Shown: piece after piece, positions 50,827 to 59,534 of the stretch
How the letters are laid out: every line of letters begins with the position of its first letter
How positions within the stretch are numbered: position 1 is the first letter of the stretch
Origin: Stygiobacter sp. RIFOXYC2_FULL_38_25
Lineage (GTDB): Bacteria; Bacteroidota; Ignavibacteria; Ignavibacteriales; Melioribacteraceae
Reading direction: 5' to 3'
Assembly: GCA_001803165.1 (NCBI GenBank)
Contig: MHAZ01000021.1
Location: 620,001-684,000 of the forward strand
Length of the DNA stretch: 64,000 nt
The notes under the pieces: model-generated
What the model saw: the letters and a program-made list of their open reading frames with translations, nothing else
The model's database searches: none
What the model was told of the DNA's origin: nothing
Program-made: the position numbers and the translations under genes

Positions 50827-51408
50827 ATGAATAACACAGACTACCAGCTCATATTAGATGCTCAAAAAGGCGATAAACAAGCCTTCGAGGAATTGGTGTT
50901 CAAATATGACCGTCATGTGTTGAGTATTGCCCGCTCGTATAGAAATAGTGAAGATGATGCCAAAGATATTTATCAAGAAGTTTTTATGCGTGTTTACCGT
51001 GGACTGAATAGCTTTCAATTCAAGAGTGAGTTTGCTACATGGTTGTTTAGAATTACGACAAACGTATGTCTAACGCACAAATCAAGAAAGCGCGATCATG
51101 AATCAATTGATAAAGAAATTATGAGCGAAGAAGAAAGCGGCAAAACTTTAGCTGAAATAATTCCCAGCGATGATAATGTTGAAAGAGCGGCATCGAACAA
51201 AGATTTACTTAGTTATATACGCGCGGCAATGGAGTTGCTGCCAAACAAACAAAAGATGGTTTTCTCGTTAAGATACCTGGAAGAATATAAGATTAAAGAG
51301 ATTGCGGAAATGATGCAGTGTACCGAAGGCGCAGTAAAAAGTTATCTGTTTACGGCAACACATAAGATGAGAGCAAAATTAAAAAACATTGTTTTGGAAG
51401 AATTATGA
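50827..51408 (+). CDS. ECF sigma factor
   Basis: The 193-residue sigma-70 family protein has region 2 (about 20-90, DAKDIYQEVFMRVYRGLNSF and FATWLFRITTNVCL) and region 4 (about 130-185, LPNKQKMVFSLRYLEEYKIKEIAEMM and CTEGAVKSYLF), without regions 1 and 3. It opens an operon with a membrane-bound antagonist-like protein that overlaps it by four bases, and two exported DUF4097 proteins. It probably directs an envelope-related regulon including its own operon (inference). Confidence 0.93.
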   Translation: MNNTDYQLILDAQKGDKQAFEELVFKYDRHVLSIARSYRNSEDDAKDIYQEVFMRVYRGLNSFQFKSEFATWLFRITTNVCLTHKSRKRDHESIDKEIMSEEESGKTLAEIIPSDDNVERAASNKDLLSYIRAAMELLPNKQKMVFSLRYLEEYKIKEIAEMMQCTEGAVKSYLFTATHKMRAKLKNIVLEEL

Positions 51409-52361
51409 ACATAGAAAAATTTTCTGAGAACGCTTACCTCTATCTTCTTGATGAAATGGAAGCAGAAGAAAGGATCGAATTCGAAAATATTCTTATGCAA
51501 GATGATGTGTTGAAACGAGAATTTGATAAAATAAAAGCAGATATAGCTTTATTTGAAGGGGCGAAACCAGCCGAAGTTACTGAAGCGGAACTTACTTCAA
51601 TAAGGAATAATCTTTTCCGTACGATTAGAAATCAAGATGCAGTTCTTCAGCCGGAGAGTCTGAAAAATAAAATCAGAAGAATGTTACTAAATAATTACAG
51701 CTTGGCTTTTGGAGGTATTGCAACATTTGTACTAGGTATTGGAATTGGTTACATGTTTTTATTCTCAAAAGGAGTAACAAACTCGCTGAAGCAAGAAGCG
51801 CCAATAGAAATTAGTTTACAGAAAAAAGCTGAAGTAATTGATGAAAGCACGCCAGCTTTGAAAGCAAGCACGGCAAGCGAAACAGAAAAAACAAGCGGAA
51901 CCCAATCAACAGTAGTCAGAGGCGGTTTTAATGAAGCGTCTGTCAAACACGCTCTAATTAATGCGCTGCTGGGGAAAAGCAATCCGGGAATTAGAATTAA
52001 AAGTATTAGTATGCTGTCGGATCAAGTAGAAAGAGAAGCATTTAAACCGGATGTAAAAATTAAAAATGCACTCGTTAAATCTATGAAAGAAGATTCGAAT
52101 CCGGTAGTAAGAAGCGAAGCTTTAAATGTTCTTAAAAAATATCCATTTGATAATGAAATAAGAGATGCGCTGCTGTTTGTTCTTGCTAACGATAAAAATT
52201 CCGGACTTCGAGTTTCGGCAATAAATGCTTTAACAGATATAGAACTGCAAGGAATATTTATAGATGAAGTAATAAAACAAGTACTAACTAAAAGAGTAGA
52301 AGCCGATAGAAATACATTTGTAAAATACCGGGCGGCTTCAATACTTAAGGAGGCTGAATAA
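51405..52361 (+). CDS. Probable membrane anti-sigma protein with extracytoplasmic HEAT repeats
   Basis: The 318-residue protein overlaps the sigma gene (ATGA). The N-terminus FSENAYLYLLDEMEAEERIEFE resembles the cytoplasmic anti-sigma domain of ECF antagonists but lacks the zinc-finger HxxxCxxC. A single membrane helix follows (about 99-120), then a linker, and about four HEAT-like repeats (about 175-318, NPGIRIKSISMLSDQVER, NPVVRSEALNVLKKY, NSGLRVSAINALTD). The outside HEAT domain is a plausible protein-protein sensor. Position and topology support the anti-sigma role; it is not proven by motif. Confidence 0.78.
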   Translation: MNIEKFSENAYLYLLDEMEAEERIEFENILMQDDVLKREFDKIKADIALFEGAKPAEVTEAELTSIRNNLFRTIRNQDAVLQPESLKNKIRRMLLNNYSLAFGGIATFVLGIGIGYMFLFSKGVTNSLKQEAPIEISLQKKAEVIDESTPALKASTASETEKTSGTQSTVVRGGFNEASVKHALINALLGKSNPGIRIKSISMLSDQVEREAFKPDVKIKNALVKSMKEDSNPVVRSEALNVLKKYPFDNEIRDALLFVLANDKNSGLRVSAINALTDIELQGIFIDEVIKQVLTKRVEADRNTFVKYRAASILKEAE

Positions 52362-52362
52362 C

Positions 52363-53508
52363 ATGAAAAAGATAAAATTATTATCGCTTGCACTTTTGAT
52401 TTTAGCGGCAGCAGTTGGTTCGGTTACAGCGAAAGATAATGAAGGTAAATCGAAATCATTTAAAATTGCCAAAGGTGGAACGCTAATAGTTGAAGTACAA
52501 CGTGGCAATATAATGGTTCAAACTTCGGATAAAGACGAAATTCAATTAGATGCCGTGGGCATAAGCAGCGAAGGGCAAGAGAACATTGAAGCCACCGTAA
52601 GCGGAAACAAATTGACAGTAAGATATAATCAAAGTGAATTTGATTCGGATGAGGTTTCGTTCAACTTTATTGTTCCGACTAAATTGAATTTTGATCTTAA
52701 AACGAATTCCGGCGACATCAAATTCAAAAACAATATTGACGGAAATATTTTTGCAGATACTTACGGCGGCAATATTTTAACAAAAAATGTTGCGGGCAAT
52801 CTTAAAGCAGAAACCAAGGGCGGCGATATTGTTCTAGGTGATATTTCCGGTGGTTGTAATGTTAATACTTACGGAGGTGATATTTCAATAGGCGCTTTAA
52901 CAGGCAACGATACAAAAATCTCTACAAGCGGCGGCGATATTAAGATTAAAAAATCCACCACCGGTGTTAGCGCGAAAACATACGGCGGCGATATAATTGT
53001 TGGTGATCTTGGCGGGGATTCCGAGTTAGTTACTTCCGGAGGCGATGTTATCGCGGCTAATGTTATCGGTAATATTAGAATGGAAACATACGGCGGCGAT
53101 CTTAAACTCGATGGTGCTAAAGGAAGTGTTCGTGCTAAAACTAGCGGCGGAAATATTGAGATGAAGAATATCGAAGGAAGTGTTGATATTAAAACGATGT
53201 CCGGTTCAATTTCTATTGAGCTAAATCCTGCCCGGAATAGTACAAGCAGAATTTCAACTAATGCAGGCTCAATAGAGTTAACTGTTCCTTCATTTGCAAA
53301 AACAACTATTGACGCGCGCATTTATGTTTTGGGGTGGTGGAAAGAAGCCAAGGATACTTATAAGATTAATTCGGAATTTGAAGTAACAACGGAAGATTTT
53401 GACGCTGAAGACAAAAGCATAAAGTCTAATTATGTGTTGAACGGGGGCGGAAGTGTCATACATCTTAAAACAACTAATGACGACATAACTATTAGAAAGA
53501 GCAAATAA
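52363..53508 (+). CDS. Exported DUF4097 beta-solenoid protein (TYGG/TSGG repeats)
   Basis: The 381-residue protein has a signal peptide (about 1-23). From about residue 110 it contains nine to ten repeats of about 18 residues beginning T-x-G-G-D/N-I, for example TYGGDISIGALTG and TSGGDIKIKKSTTG. The sequence x after T alternates between Tyr and Ser in the central part. This is the DUF4097 right-handed beta-solenoid pattern. AGGAGG overlaps the upstream stop. It is likely periplasmic or surface-exposed and may be the partner of the HEAT domain (inference). Confidence 0.85.
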   Translation: MKKIKLLSLALLILAAAVGSVTAKDNEGKSKSFKIAKGGTLIVEVQRGNIMVQTSDKDEIQLDAVGISSEGQENIEATVSGNKLTVRYNQSEFDSDEVSFNFIVPTKLNFDLKTNSGDIKFKNNIDGNIFADTYGGNILTKNVAGNLKAETKGGDIVLGDISGGCNVNTYGGDISIGALTGNDTKISTSGGDIKIKKSTTGVSAKTYGGDIIVGDLGGDSELVTSGGDVIAANVIGNIRMETYGGDLKLDGAKGSVRAKTSGGNIEMKNIEGSVDIKTMSGSISIELNPARNSTSRISTNAGSIELTVPSFAKTTIDARIYVLGWWKEAKDTYKINSEFEVTTEDFDAEDKSIKSNYVLNGGGSVIHLKTTNDDITIRKSK

Positions 53509-53518
53509 GGAGTTTACA

Positions 53519-54670
53519 ATGAAAAAGAGTTTAGTGTTTGGAATGTTTCTAATTGCGGTTTTTCTCACTGCTTCTGCATTCCGGTTTGCCGGACGCACTG
53601 GTGAGGATGATAAGAAATTAAATAAAGAATTTAATGTTAAGCCCGGCGGCAAATTAAATTTGGATTTAAACACCGGTGGTTCAATTCAAATTGAGGGCTG
53701 GGAAAAGGATGTTGTTAAAGTAGCGGCAACTATTAATGGAGATGATGCCGAAGATGTTGAGTTTACAATTGACCAAAACGGAAACGATGTCAATGTAACT
53801 TCGAAATACAAAACAAGGGAAAAATCGCGTAGTGTTGATGTGAAACTTTTTGTAACTATACCTAAAAAGTATAACGTTGATTATCAGACTATGGGTGGAA
53901 CCGTTTTAATATCTAAAGCCGAAGGAAGTTTTGAAGGACAAACAATGGGTGGCGAAATTAAATTAAGTTCTCTTAAGGGTAAGGTCGAAATGAAAACAAT
54001 GGGCGGTGGTATCAACATTAAGAATTGCGACCTTGACGGAAAAGTTGAAACAATGGGTGGTGCTATTGATGTTGACGATCTTGTAGGTACAGTAAACTTA
54101 TCAACAATGGGTGGCAGCATTAAACAAAGTAATGTGCGTTCAAGAAACTCAGAAGATAGAAATGGAGTTACAATTTCTACAATGGGCGGCGAGATTATTG
54201 TTGATGAAGCAATGAACGGCGCTAAAGTAAAAACAATGGGAGGCGGAATAACCGTAAATAAAGCTGCAAAATTTGTTGAAGCTGAAACCATGGGCGGGAA
54301 TATCGAGATAAAAGAAATTGATGGAAAAGTTAAAGCAACAACTATGGGAGGGAATATCGAAGTTAAAATGACCGGCAATCCGGCAAGTGGTGATAGGGAA
54401 GTTTATTTAAGATCTATGGGCGGAAAAGTTTATCTAACCGTTCCGGAAAAACTATCCATGGATGTTGAAATAGAAATCGGTTATGACAAGAAACATGATG
54501 ATGTGAAAATTGAGAGTGACTTTGATCTTAAGCTAATGAAAGATGTAACAAAGAATGATTCAAAGAGCTATAACAAAAAGTATTTAATTGGTACCGGTTC
54601 TTTTAACGGAGGGAAAAACAAATTAACTATCAAAACATTTGGCGGCGACGTCCATTTGAAGAAGGGATAG
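53519..54670 (+). CDS. Exported DUF4097 beta-solenoid protein (TMGG repeats)
   Basis: The 383-residue paralogue of the preceding gene has a signal peptide (about 1-20). From residue 124 it carries nine TMGG and one SMGG repeats, most exactly 18 residues apart, e.g. TMGGEIKLSSLKGKVEMK and TMGGGINIKNCDLDGKVE. Two repeats are longer (25 and 24 residues), which would place loops on the solenoid. No catalytic motif. AAGGAG site, ten bases after the first DUF4097 gene; last gene of the ECF operon, followed by a shared terminator. Confidence 0.87.
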   Translation: MKKSLVFGMFLIAVFLTASAFRFAGRTGEDDKKLNKEFNVKPGGKLNLDLNTGGSIQIEGWEKDVVKVAATINGDDAEDVEFTIDQNGNDVNVTSKYKTREKSRSVDVKLFVTIPKKYNVDYQTMGGTVLISKAEGSFEGQTMGGEIKLSSLKGKVEMKTMGGGINIKNCDLDGKVETMGGAIDVDDLVGTVNLSTMGGSIKQSNVRSRNSEDRNGVTISTMGGEIIVDEAMNGAKVKTMGGGITVNKAAKFVEAETMGGNIEIKEIDGKVKATTMGGNIEVKMTGNPASGDREVYLRSMGGKVYLTVPEKLSMDVEIEIGYDKKHDDVKIESDFDLKLMKDVTKNDSKSYNKKYLIGTGSFNGGKNKLTIKTFGGDVHLKKG

Positions 54671-54689
54671 AATTTCTTTCGAAGGAAGC

Positions 54690-54709
54690 AGCCCGTAATA
54701 GTGCGGGCT
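54690..54709. terminator. Hairpin between the convergent ECF operons
   Basis: AGCCCG / CGGGCT arms with an eight-base loop are followed on the plus strand by ATTCTTTC. It overlaps the stop of the minus-strand anti-sigma gene and could serve both strands. Confidence 0.6.
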
Positions 54710-54944
54710 ATTCTTTCAATCCGAGAATATCCAAAAGTCTGTTGTGAGCTTCGTCAGGAAGTTCAACATTATATTTCTTGTAAAACTCTATTGTTGTTTC
54801 TACGGAATTGAAATAATGCTTACAGTTGTCGCAATTTTCCATGTGCGCTTTGATTGAAATACACTTAGCCGAGTTTAATTCCTCTCCCAAATTGTCGCAA
54901 ATGTGAAGCATTACTTCTTTGCAAGTTGGTTTTATTTCACTCAT
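54708..54944 (-). CDS. Zinc-finger anti-sigma factor (zf-HC2 type)
   Basis: The 78-residue cytoplasmic protein has the anti-sigma zinc motif with HMENCDNCKHYF (His-x3-Cys-x2-Cys) preceded by CKEVMLHICDNLGEEL. It lacks a membrane helix, so it is a soluble ASD-type antagonist, perhaps redox- or zinc-sensitive through its cysteines (family inference). It overlaps the sigma gene by eight bases, a standard sigma/anti-sigma pair. Confidence 0.88.
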   Translation of the reverse strand: MSEIKPTCKEVMLHICDNLGEELNSAKCISIKAHMENCDNCKHYFNSVETTIEFYKKYNVELPDEAHNRLLDILGLKE

Positions 54945-55500
54945 AAGCTAACACCTTGTTTAATTCATTTCTCAAAAACGATCTTGCGCGGTGAAGTCTG
55001 GACTTGGTAGCCGCAACGGAAAGCTCTACCATCTTCGCCGTTTCCTCTGTAGAGAATCCTTCAACATCACGCAACAAGAAGACAACTCTATATTCAGCCG
55101 GTAGTTTCTGAATTGCTGCATCCAACATGTTTTTCAATTCAACGTTCTCGGTAACTTTATCCGGCGTTACTTTCCAGTCGGCAATTTCTTTCTCATCAAT
55201 TGAAGCGTTATCATCTTCAAACGAAGAGTATTCGTGTTTACTCTGAGAGCGCGCTAACATTAAGCAATGATTAGACACAACACGGTAAAGCCAAGTAGAG
55301 AGTTTCGATTGTCCGCTGAACTGGTTTAGGCTTTTTACCATGCTCAGAAAAGTTTCCTGCATAGTGTTTTCGGCTTTTTCCTTGTTACGGCAAATTTTAA
55401 ATGAGAAATTGTAAACAGTCTGCTCGTAAAGTTTAACCAATTCACTAAGGGCTTTTCTATCGCCGCTCTGCGCTAATGCAATAAGTTTTTCTTCTTCCAT
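54937..55500 (-). CDS. ECF sigma factor (second)
   Basis: From ATG 55500 the 187-residue protein has region 2 (KAENTMQETFLSMVKSLNQF, STWLYRVVSNHCLM) and region 4 (LPAEYRVVFLLRDVEGFSTEE, LSVAATKSRLHRARSFL), RpoE/SigW-like. An open extension begins with a TTG at 55533 but has no ribosome site. It pairs with the zinc-finger anti-sigma gene downstream and follows an AlkA-like gene by 36 bases. It faces the other ECF operon tail to tail. Confidence 0.92.
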   Translation of the reverse strand: MEEEKLIALAQSGDRKALSELVKLYEQTVYNFSFKICRNKEKAENTMQETFLSMVKSLNQFSGQSKLSTWLYRVVSNHCLMLARSQSKHEYSSFEDDNASIDEKEIADWKVTPDKVTENVELKNMLDAAIQKLPAEYRVVFLLRDVEGFSTEETAKMVELSVAATKSRLHRARSFLRNELNKVLAYE

Positions 55501-55536
55501 AATAAGATGATTCTTTTCCGCTGAAGATTCCAAAAT

Positions 55537-56151
55537 TTATTTGTTATCTAAACTTCGCCACATATACAAACTTGCAATTGTACAGTAAGGATGCCAATTG
55601 TTTTTCTTGGCAACCAGCTCAACCTTTTGTTCAGTGGGCATTTTTTTCAGTTGGTAATTTAACATAACCGCTTTGCGAATGCCAAGATCGCCGGTGGGTA
55701 AAATATTTGGTCTGCCAAGCGTAAACATTAAAAACATGTGTGCGCTCCACACTCCAATTCCTTTAACTTTGGTCAGTTCGGCAATTACTTCATCGTCGGT
55801 TTTGCGTGAGATACCTGTGAGACTAACTTCTTTAGAGAGCACTTTTTGTGATAAATCTTTTACGTAACTTACCTTTGCGTTGGAAAGACCAATGCCGCGT
55901 AAAACAGAATGCTCTGTTGCAAGAATTAACTCCGGTTCCGGTTTATTGGCAAAATAATCCATAAACCGCTTTTGGATGGAATCCGCAGCTTTTGTGGAAA
56001 GCTGCTGCCCGATAATAGCTCCTAATAATAAATTGAAGTATTTGCGGTGAGAACGTAAATTACGGATGCCATAGTTTTTTATTATTTCACTTAGTATTTT
56101 ATCGTGCTTGCATAGATGCTTTATTCCTTTATCGAATTCACTTTTGTGCAT
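55537..56151 (-). CDS. AlkA-like DNA-3-methyladenine glycosylase (HhH-GPD)
   Basis: From ATG 56151 (GAGGA site; GTG 56166 is less likely) the 204-residue protein has the HhH-GPD fold: LLLGAIIGQQLSTKAADSI near the N-terminus, the helix-hairpin-helix LTKVKGIGVWSAHMFLMFTLG and the catalytic aspartate in LPTGDLGIRKAV. It removes alkylated purines by flipping the base, complementing the AlkD protein at 1514. It lacks the AlkA N-terminal domain, like short AlkA/MagIII-type enzymes. It is divergent from the following kinase gene. Confidence 0.9.
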   Translation of the reverse strand: MHKSEFDKGIKHLCKHDKILSEIIKNYGIRNLRSHRKYFNLLLGAIIGQQLSTKAADSIQKRFMDYFANKPEPELILATEHSVLRGIGLSNAKVSYVKDLSQKVLSKEVSLTGISRKTDDEVIAELTKVKGIGVWSAHMFLMFTLGRPNILPTGDLGIRKAVMLNYQLKKMPTEQKVELVAKKNNWHPYCTIASLYMWRSLDNK

Positions 56152-56180
56152 AAATTTTTTCCTCACTTATAGGCGTACAA

Positions 56181-58607
56181 ATGGAAAATCAGTTGATGGT
56201 TTCGTTAAGTAAGAACAAGTTACTTAAAAACGCGGATATAGAAAATATTGACCTGAGAGGAATTAAGGGCAGACTGATAACAATTGGCGAGGGGGAAATA
56301 CTTTTCCGTGAAGGCGATTATGCAGACCATATATTCCTTGTTGTAAGCGGTGAAATTAATCTATTAAAAAAACGCCTGCTTGGCAAAACAAAATCTTTCA
56401 TTTTTAACGAGAATGATTTCTTTGGGCAGGAAGAATTTTTTGAAGAAACTTCGAGAACATCAACCGCGGTAGCGCTTAGAGATACGTACTTAATTTCGTT
56501 AATGAAAGAAGAAGTTGATGAGCTGATAAGGCAAGATCATCAAGTGATGCTTAATCTCCGTGAGCCAATGTCTGAAATTGAAGAAGAAATGAATTTCAAG
56601 CGAGCAGCAACCATGGAAACAAAAAGAGAAGAAAAACTCACTCCGCCAACTTGGACAGAACCAATTGATGAAACTCCTCCTGCACAAAGTGAAGAAAAAG
56701 TCGAAGACCATTCCAACACTCATTTATTCTTCCAATCAATTTCTGATTCCAGCCGCTTCGAAGAAGAGAATCTAGTTCATTCTTTAGAAAAAGTTGAAGA
56801 ACCTAAAAAAGAAAATCCGTTTGACGATACCATGACTTTTGGTTCCGACATTTATAACGAAGATGGAATAATAAAAGCTGAATTTGAATTGCCGGGAGAA
56901 CCGCCGGTTGAAAAAGAACCGGTCATTAAAAAGGAAGAACCCAAACCATTTGTTGAAATGCCGCAGCCGGGCATAAGCGTAAAGCCGGAAGAAGATCTAA
57001 ACGACGCTTTGTTTAATATGCTTAGCGGTAGTTCTCTTCCCATAGATGAGCCATTTCAGAAAATTGAAGCTTCACAAACTCCCGGTCAAAAACATGAAGT
57101 GCCTGCACCAGCTCAGCCAAAAGAAGATGATAATCAATTCTTTGCTGCTATGGGATTTGAAGAGCCCAAAGAAACTATCCCGCCGGTTAAAGAAGAGCCA
57201 AAATATAATATAGAATCAATGGCGCCAACTACAGCCGAGTTAGAACCGCCTCAAAACCCTCCGCCTTTTAAACCGGTTCCGCATGATTATGAAAGCGAAG
57301 ATATTTTTGCTGAGGCAGATGCTCAAATTAAAGCATTGGCTAAGGAAGAAGAACCAGCGCCTACTCCGGTTGATGAAACCCCAGCAGCACCTCCTATTAG
57401 AAATTATACCCTTCCCGCTACAGAAGATTCCCGAATGTCTAAAGATGAACTTGAGATGATTTTGCGTGCAGCGGAAATGGTTAACTCAACAATTAAGATT
57501 GATGAGCTGCTGCGTAACATTGTTGATGTAGCCACAGAGTTAACCGGCGCCGATAGGGGAACTCTTTATCTTGTTGATAAAGAGAAAAATGAATTATGGT
57601 CGCTTGTTCTAATTGGCAACAATGTAAAAGAAATCAGATTAAGAATTGGGGAAGGACTTGCCGGATATGTAGCTAAAAGCGGTGAAACTCTAAATATTAA
57701 AGATGTACAGGGCGACCCTCGCTTCAATAAAGACTTCGATAGAACAAGCGGTTACGTAACAAGAAATATGATCTGTTTCCCAATAAAAAATAATACCGGC
57801 TTGATAATTGGCGTTCTACAATTACTTAACAGTAAGAAAGGTGAATTTTCCGGTCGCGATGAAGTATTTCTTGCGGCATTATCTATTCACTCTGCCATAG
57901 CTTTACAAAACGCGGAACTTGTAGAAAAACTTTTAACTGCAGAACGTGTTCACTCACTTGGCAAGATGGCAAACTTCTTAATTCAAGATATAAAGAAGCC
58001 GGTTTTGGTTAGCAAACGCTACGCGGAACATCTTCTTCATAAACAACTGCCGCAAGATTCAATTCAGATTATTGAAATGCTTTTGGAACAGCTTGTGCAA
58101 GTTGCCGATCTTGTTCAAACGACATCCAGCTATTCGGAAGGGAAAACAATTCTTCGTGCGGTCAATGTTAGTTTAAACAATACTTTGGCAGATTACACGT
58201 CACGCGTTGAAACCTTTGTAGTTTCGCGCAACTGCCAGATATACAACGAGTTTGAAAAAGATGTAACCGTAAAGGTTGATATAAAAGAATTCTTCCAGTG
58301 TTACATGCACATCATAAAGAATGCTTGCGATGCTATGCCGGAAGGAGGAAGCATTTATGTTTCAACTAAACGGGATAACAAAAACATTAAAATATTTATT
58401 CGGGATAACGGACTAGGGATTCCGGAAGGCTTTACGGAAAAAATATTTGAGCCGTTTATGTCTTACGGAAAAAAAGAAGGAACCGGTCTCGGACTTGCAA
58501 TCACAAAGAAAATAGTTGAAGCACATAGTGGAAAAATTGAAGTTGAGAGCACAACCGGAACCGGCGCAACTTTTATCATTACGCTTCCCGTAGCTTCTTT
58601 ATTTTAA
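56181..58607 (+). CDS. Cyclic-nucleotide-binding / GAF histidine kinase-like protein, H-box His replaced
   Basis: The 808-residue soluble protein begins with a cNMP-binding beta barrel (about 15-125, ILFREGDYADHIFLVVSGEI). A ~280-residue Pro/Glu-rich, probably disordered linker follows, then a GAF domain (about 425-575, GADRGTLYLVDKEKNELWS), a dimerisation/H-box-like helix and a HATPase domain (about 690-805, IFIRDNGLGIPEGF, GTGLGLAITKKIVEAH). Related kinases have a HD-IK-NP type H-box; here the line reads FLIQDIKKPV with Gln602 where the phospho-acceptor His is expected. No membrane helix and no adjacent response regulator. It may act as a pseudo-kinase or ATP-driven switch. Confidence 0.85.
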   Translation: MENQLMVSLSKNKLLKNADIENIDLRGIKGRLITIGEGEILFREGDYADHIFLVVSGEINLLKKRLLGKTKSFIFNENDFFGQEEFFEETSRTSTAVALRDTYLISLMKEEVDELIRQDHQVMLNLREPMSEIEEEMNFKRAATMETKREEKLTPPTWTEPIDETPPAQSEEKVEDHSNTHLFFQSISDSSRFEEENLVHSLEKVEEPKKENPFDDTMTFGSDIYNEDGIIKAEFELPGEPPVEKEPVIKKEEPKPFVEMPQPGISVKPEEDLNDALFNMLSGSSLPIDEPFQKIEASQTPGQKHEVPAPAQPKEDDNQFFAAMGFEEPKETIPPVKEEPKYNIESMAPTTAELEPPQNPPPFKPVPHDYESEDIFAEADAQIKALAKEEEPAPTPVDETPAAPPIRNYTLPATEDSRMSKDELEMILRAAEMVNSTIKIDELLRNIVDVATELTGADRGTLYLVDKEKNELWSLVLIGNNVKEIRLRIGEGLAGYVAKSGETLNIKDVQGDPRFNKDFDRTSGYVTRNMICFPIKNNTGLIIGVLQLLNSKKGEFSGRDEVFLAALSIHSAIALQNAELVEKLLTAERVHSLGKMANFLIQDIKKPVLVSKRYAEHLLHKQLPQDSIQIIEMLLEQLVQVADLVQTTSSYSEGKTILRAVNVSLNNTLADYTSRVETFVVSRNCQIYNEFEKDVTVKVDIKEFFQCYMHIIKNACDAMPEGGSIYVSTKRDNKNIKIFIRDNGLGIPEGFTEKIFEPFMSYGKKEGTGLGLAITKKIVEAHSGKIEVESTTGTGATFIITLPVASLF

Positions 58608-58628
58608 TAATGCATAGGTAGAAACTCT

Positions 58629-59534
58629 ATGCAATATAATCTTATTACCATTCTAGGTCCTACCGCAGTTGGTAAAACACGTTTAGCAGCACTTCTGGCG
58701 CACAAGTTTGATGGAGAAATTATTTCTGCCGATTCGCGTCAAGTGTACCGCGGAATGGATATTGGAACCGGCAAAGATTTAAAAGATTATGAAGTTGAGG
58801 GGAAAATTATCCCTTACCATCTAATTGATGTTTACGATCCGCAGCACGAATACAACTTATTCTACTTCTACAAAATGTTTTTCAGCGCATATCATAAAAT
58901 TGAACTGAACAAAAAAGCACCTTTTCTTGCCGGCGGAACCGGATTGTTCATTCATTCCATTTTAAAAGATTATGGTTTGGGTGAAGTAGAGTTCAACAAG
59001 CATCGCTATGATGAATTAAACGAAATGGATTATGATGAACTAGCTTATAGATTGGTAGAGCTTCAGCCAAAGCAGCACAACACAACCGATCTAGTAACTA
59101 AAGAAAGAGTTATTCGTGCCTTGATGATTGCAGAAGAAAAGGACTCGAAAACGATTGAGTACAAGAAGGAAATCAAATCACTGGTGATTGGAGTAGCATT
59201 ACCTAGAGAAATTGTGAGGAAACGGATAACGCTTCGGTTAAAAGAAAGATTGCAAAACGGAATGATTGAAGAAGTGGAAAGACTAATTGCGGAAGGAGTT
59301 ACGTTTGAGCGCCTCGAACAACTTGGACTTGAATATAAATTTGTCGCAAAGTATCTGCAGAATCAATTGTCTAAAGAAGAAATGTTTGAGAGATTAAATA
59401 CCGCCATTCATCAATTTGCTAAACGGCAGATGACCTGGTACCGCAAAATGGAACGTGAAGGAATTGAGATCAACTGGATAGAGGGACCAGATTATAAGCA
59501 AGCAGAAAAGCTAATCCGGGAAAAATATTTCTGA
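58629..59534 (+). CDS. miaA: tRNA dimethylallyltransferase
   Basis: MiaA adds a dimethylallyl group to A37 of tRNAs reading UNN codons. The 301-residue protein has the P-loop GPTAVGKT (residues 9-16), SADSRQVYRGMDIGTGK, GGTGLFIHSIL and the C-terminal RQMTWYRK motif of the tRNA-binding domain. The stop overlaps the start of the next gene (TGATG), indicating coupling. Confidence 0.96.
   Translation: MQYNLITILGPTAVGKTRLAALLAHKFDGEIISADSRQVYRGMDIGTGKDLKDYEVEGKIIPYHLIDVYDPQHEYNLFYFYKMFFSAYHKIELNKKAPFLAGGTGLFIHSILKDYGLGEVEFNKHRYDELNEMDYDELAYRLVELQPKQHNTTDLVTKERVIRALMIAEEKDSKTIEYKKEIKSLVIGVALPREIVRKRITLRLKERLQNGMIEEVERLIAEGVTFERLEQLGLEYKFVAKYLQNQLSKEEMFERLNTAIHQFAKRQMTWYRKMEREGIEINWIEGPDYKQAEKLIREKYF

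Noticed and set aside
53884-54378. 164-residue antisense frame, and a CRISPR-like appearance of the repeats in the DUF4097 gene
   Set aside because: The antisense frame reflects the 54-bp periodic codon pattern of the TMGG repeats. The repeats are translated solenoid turns, not direct repeats with unique spacers.
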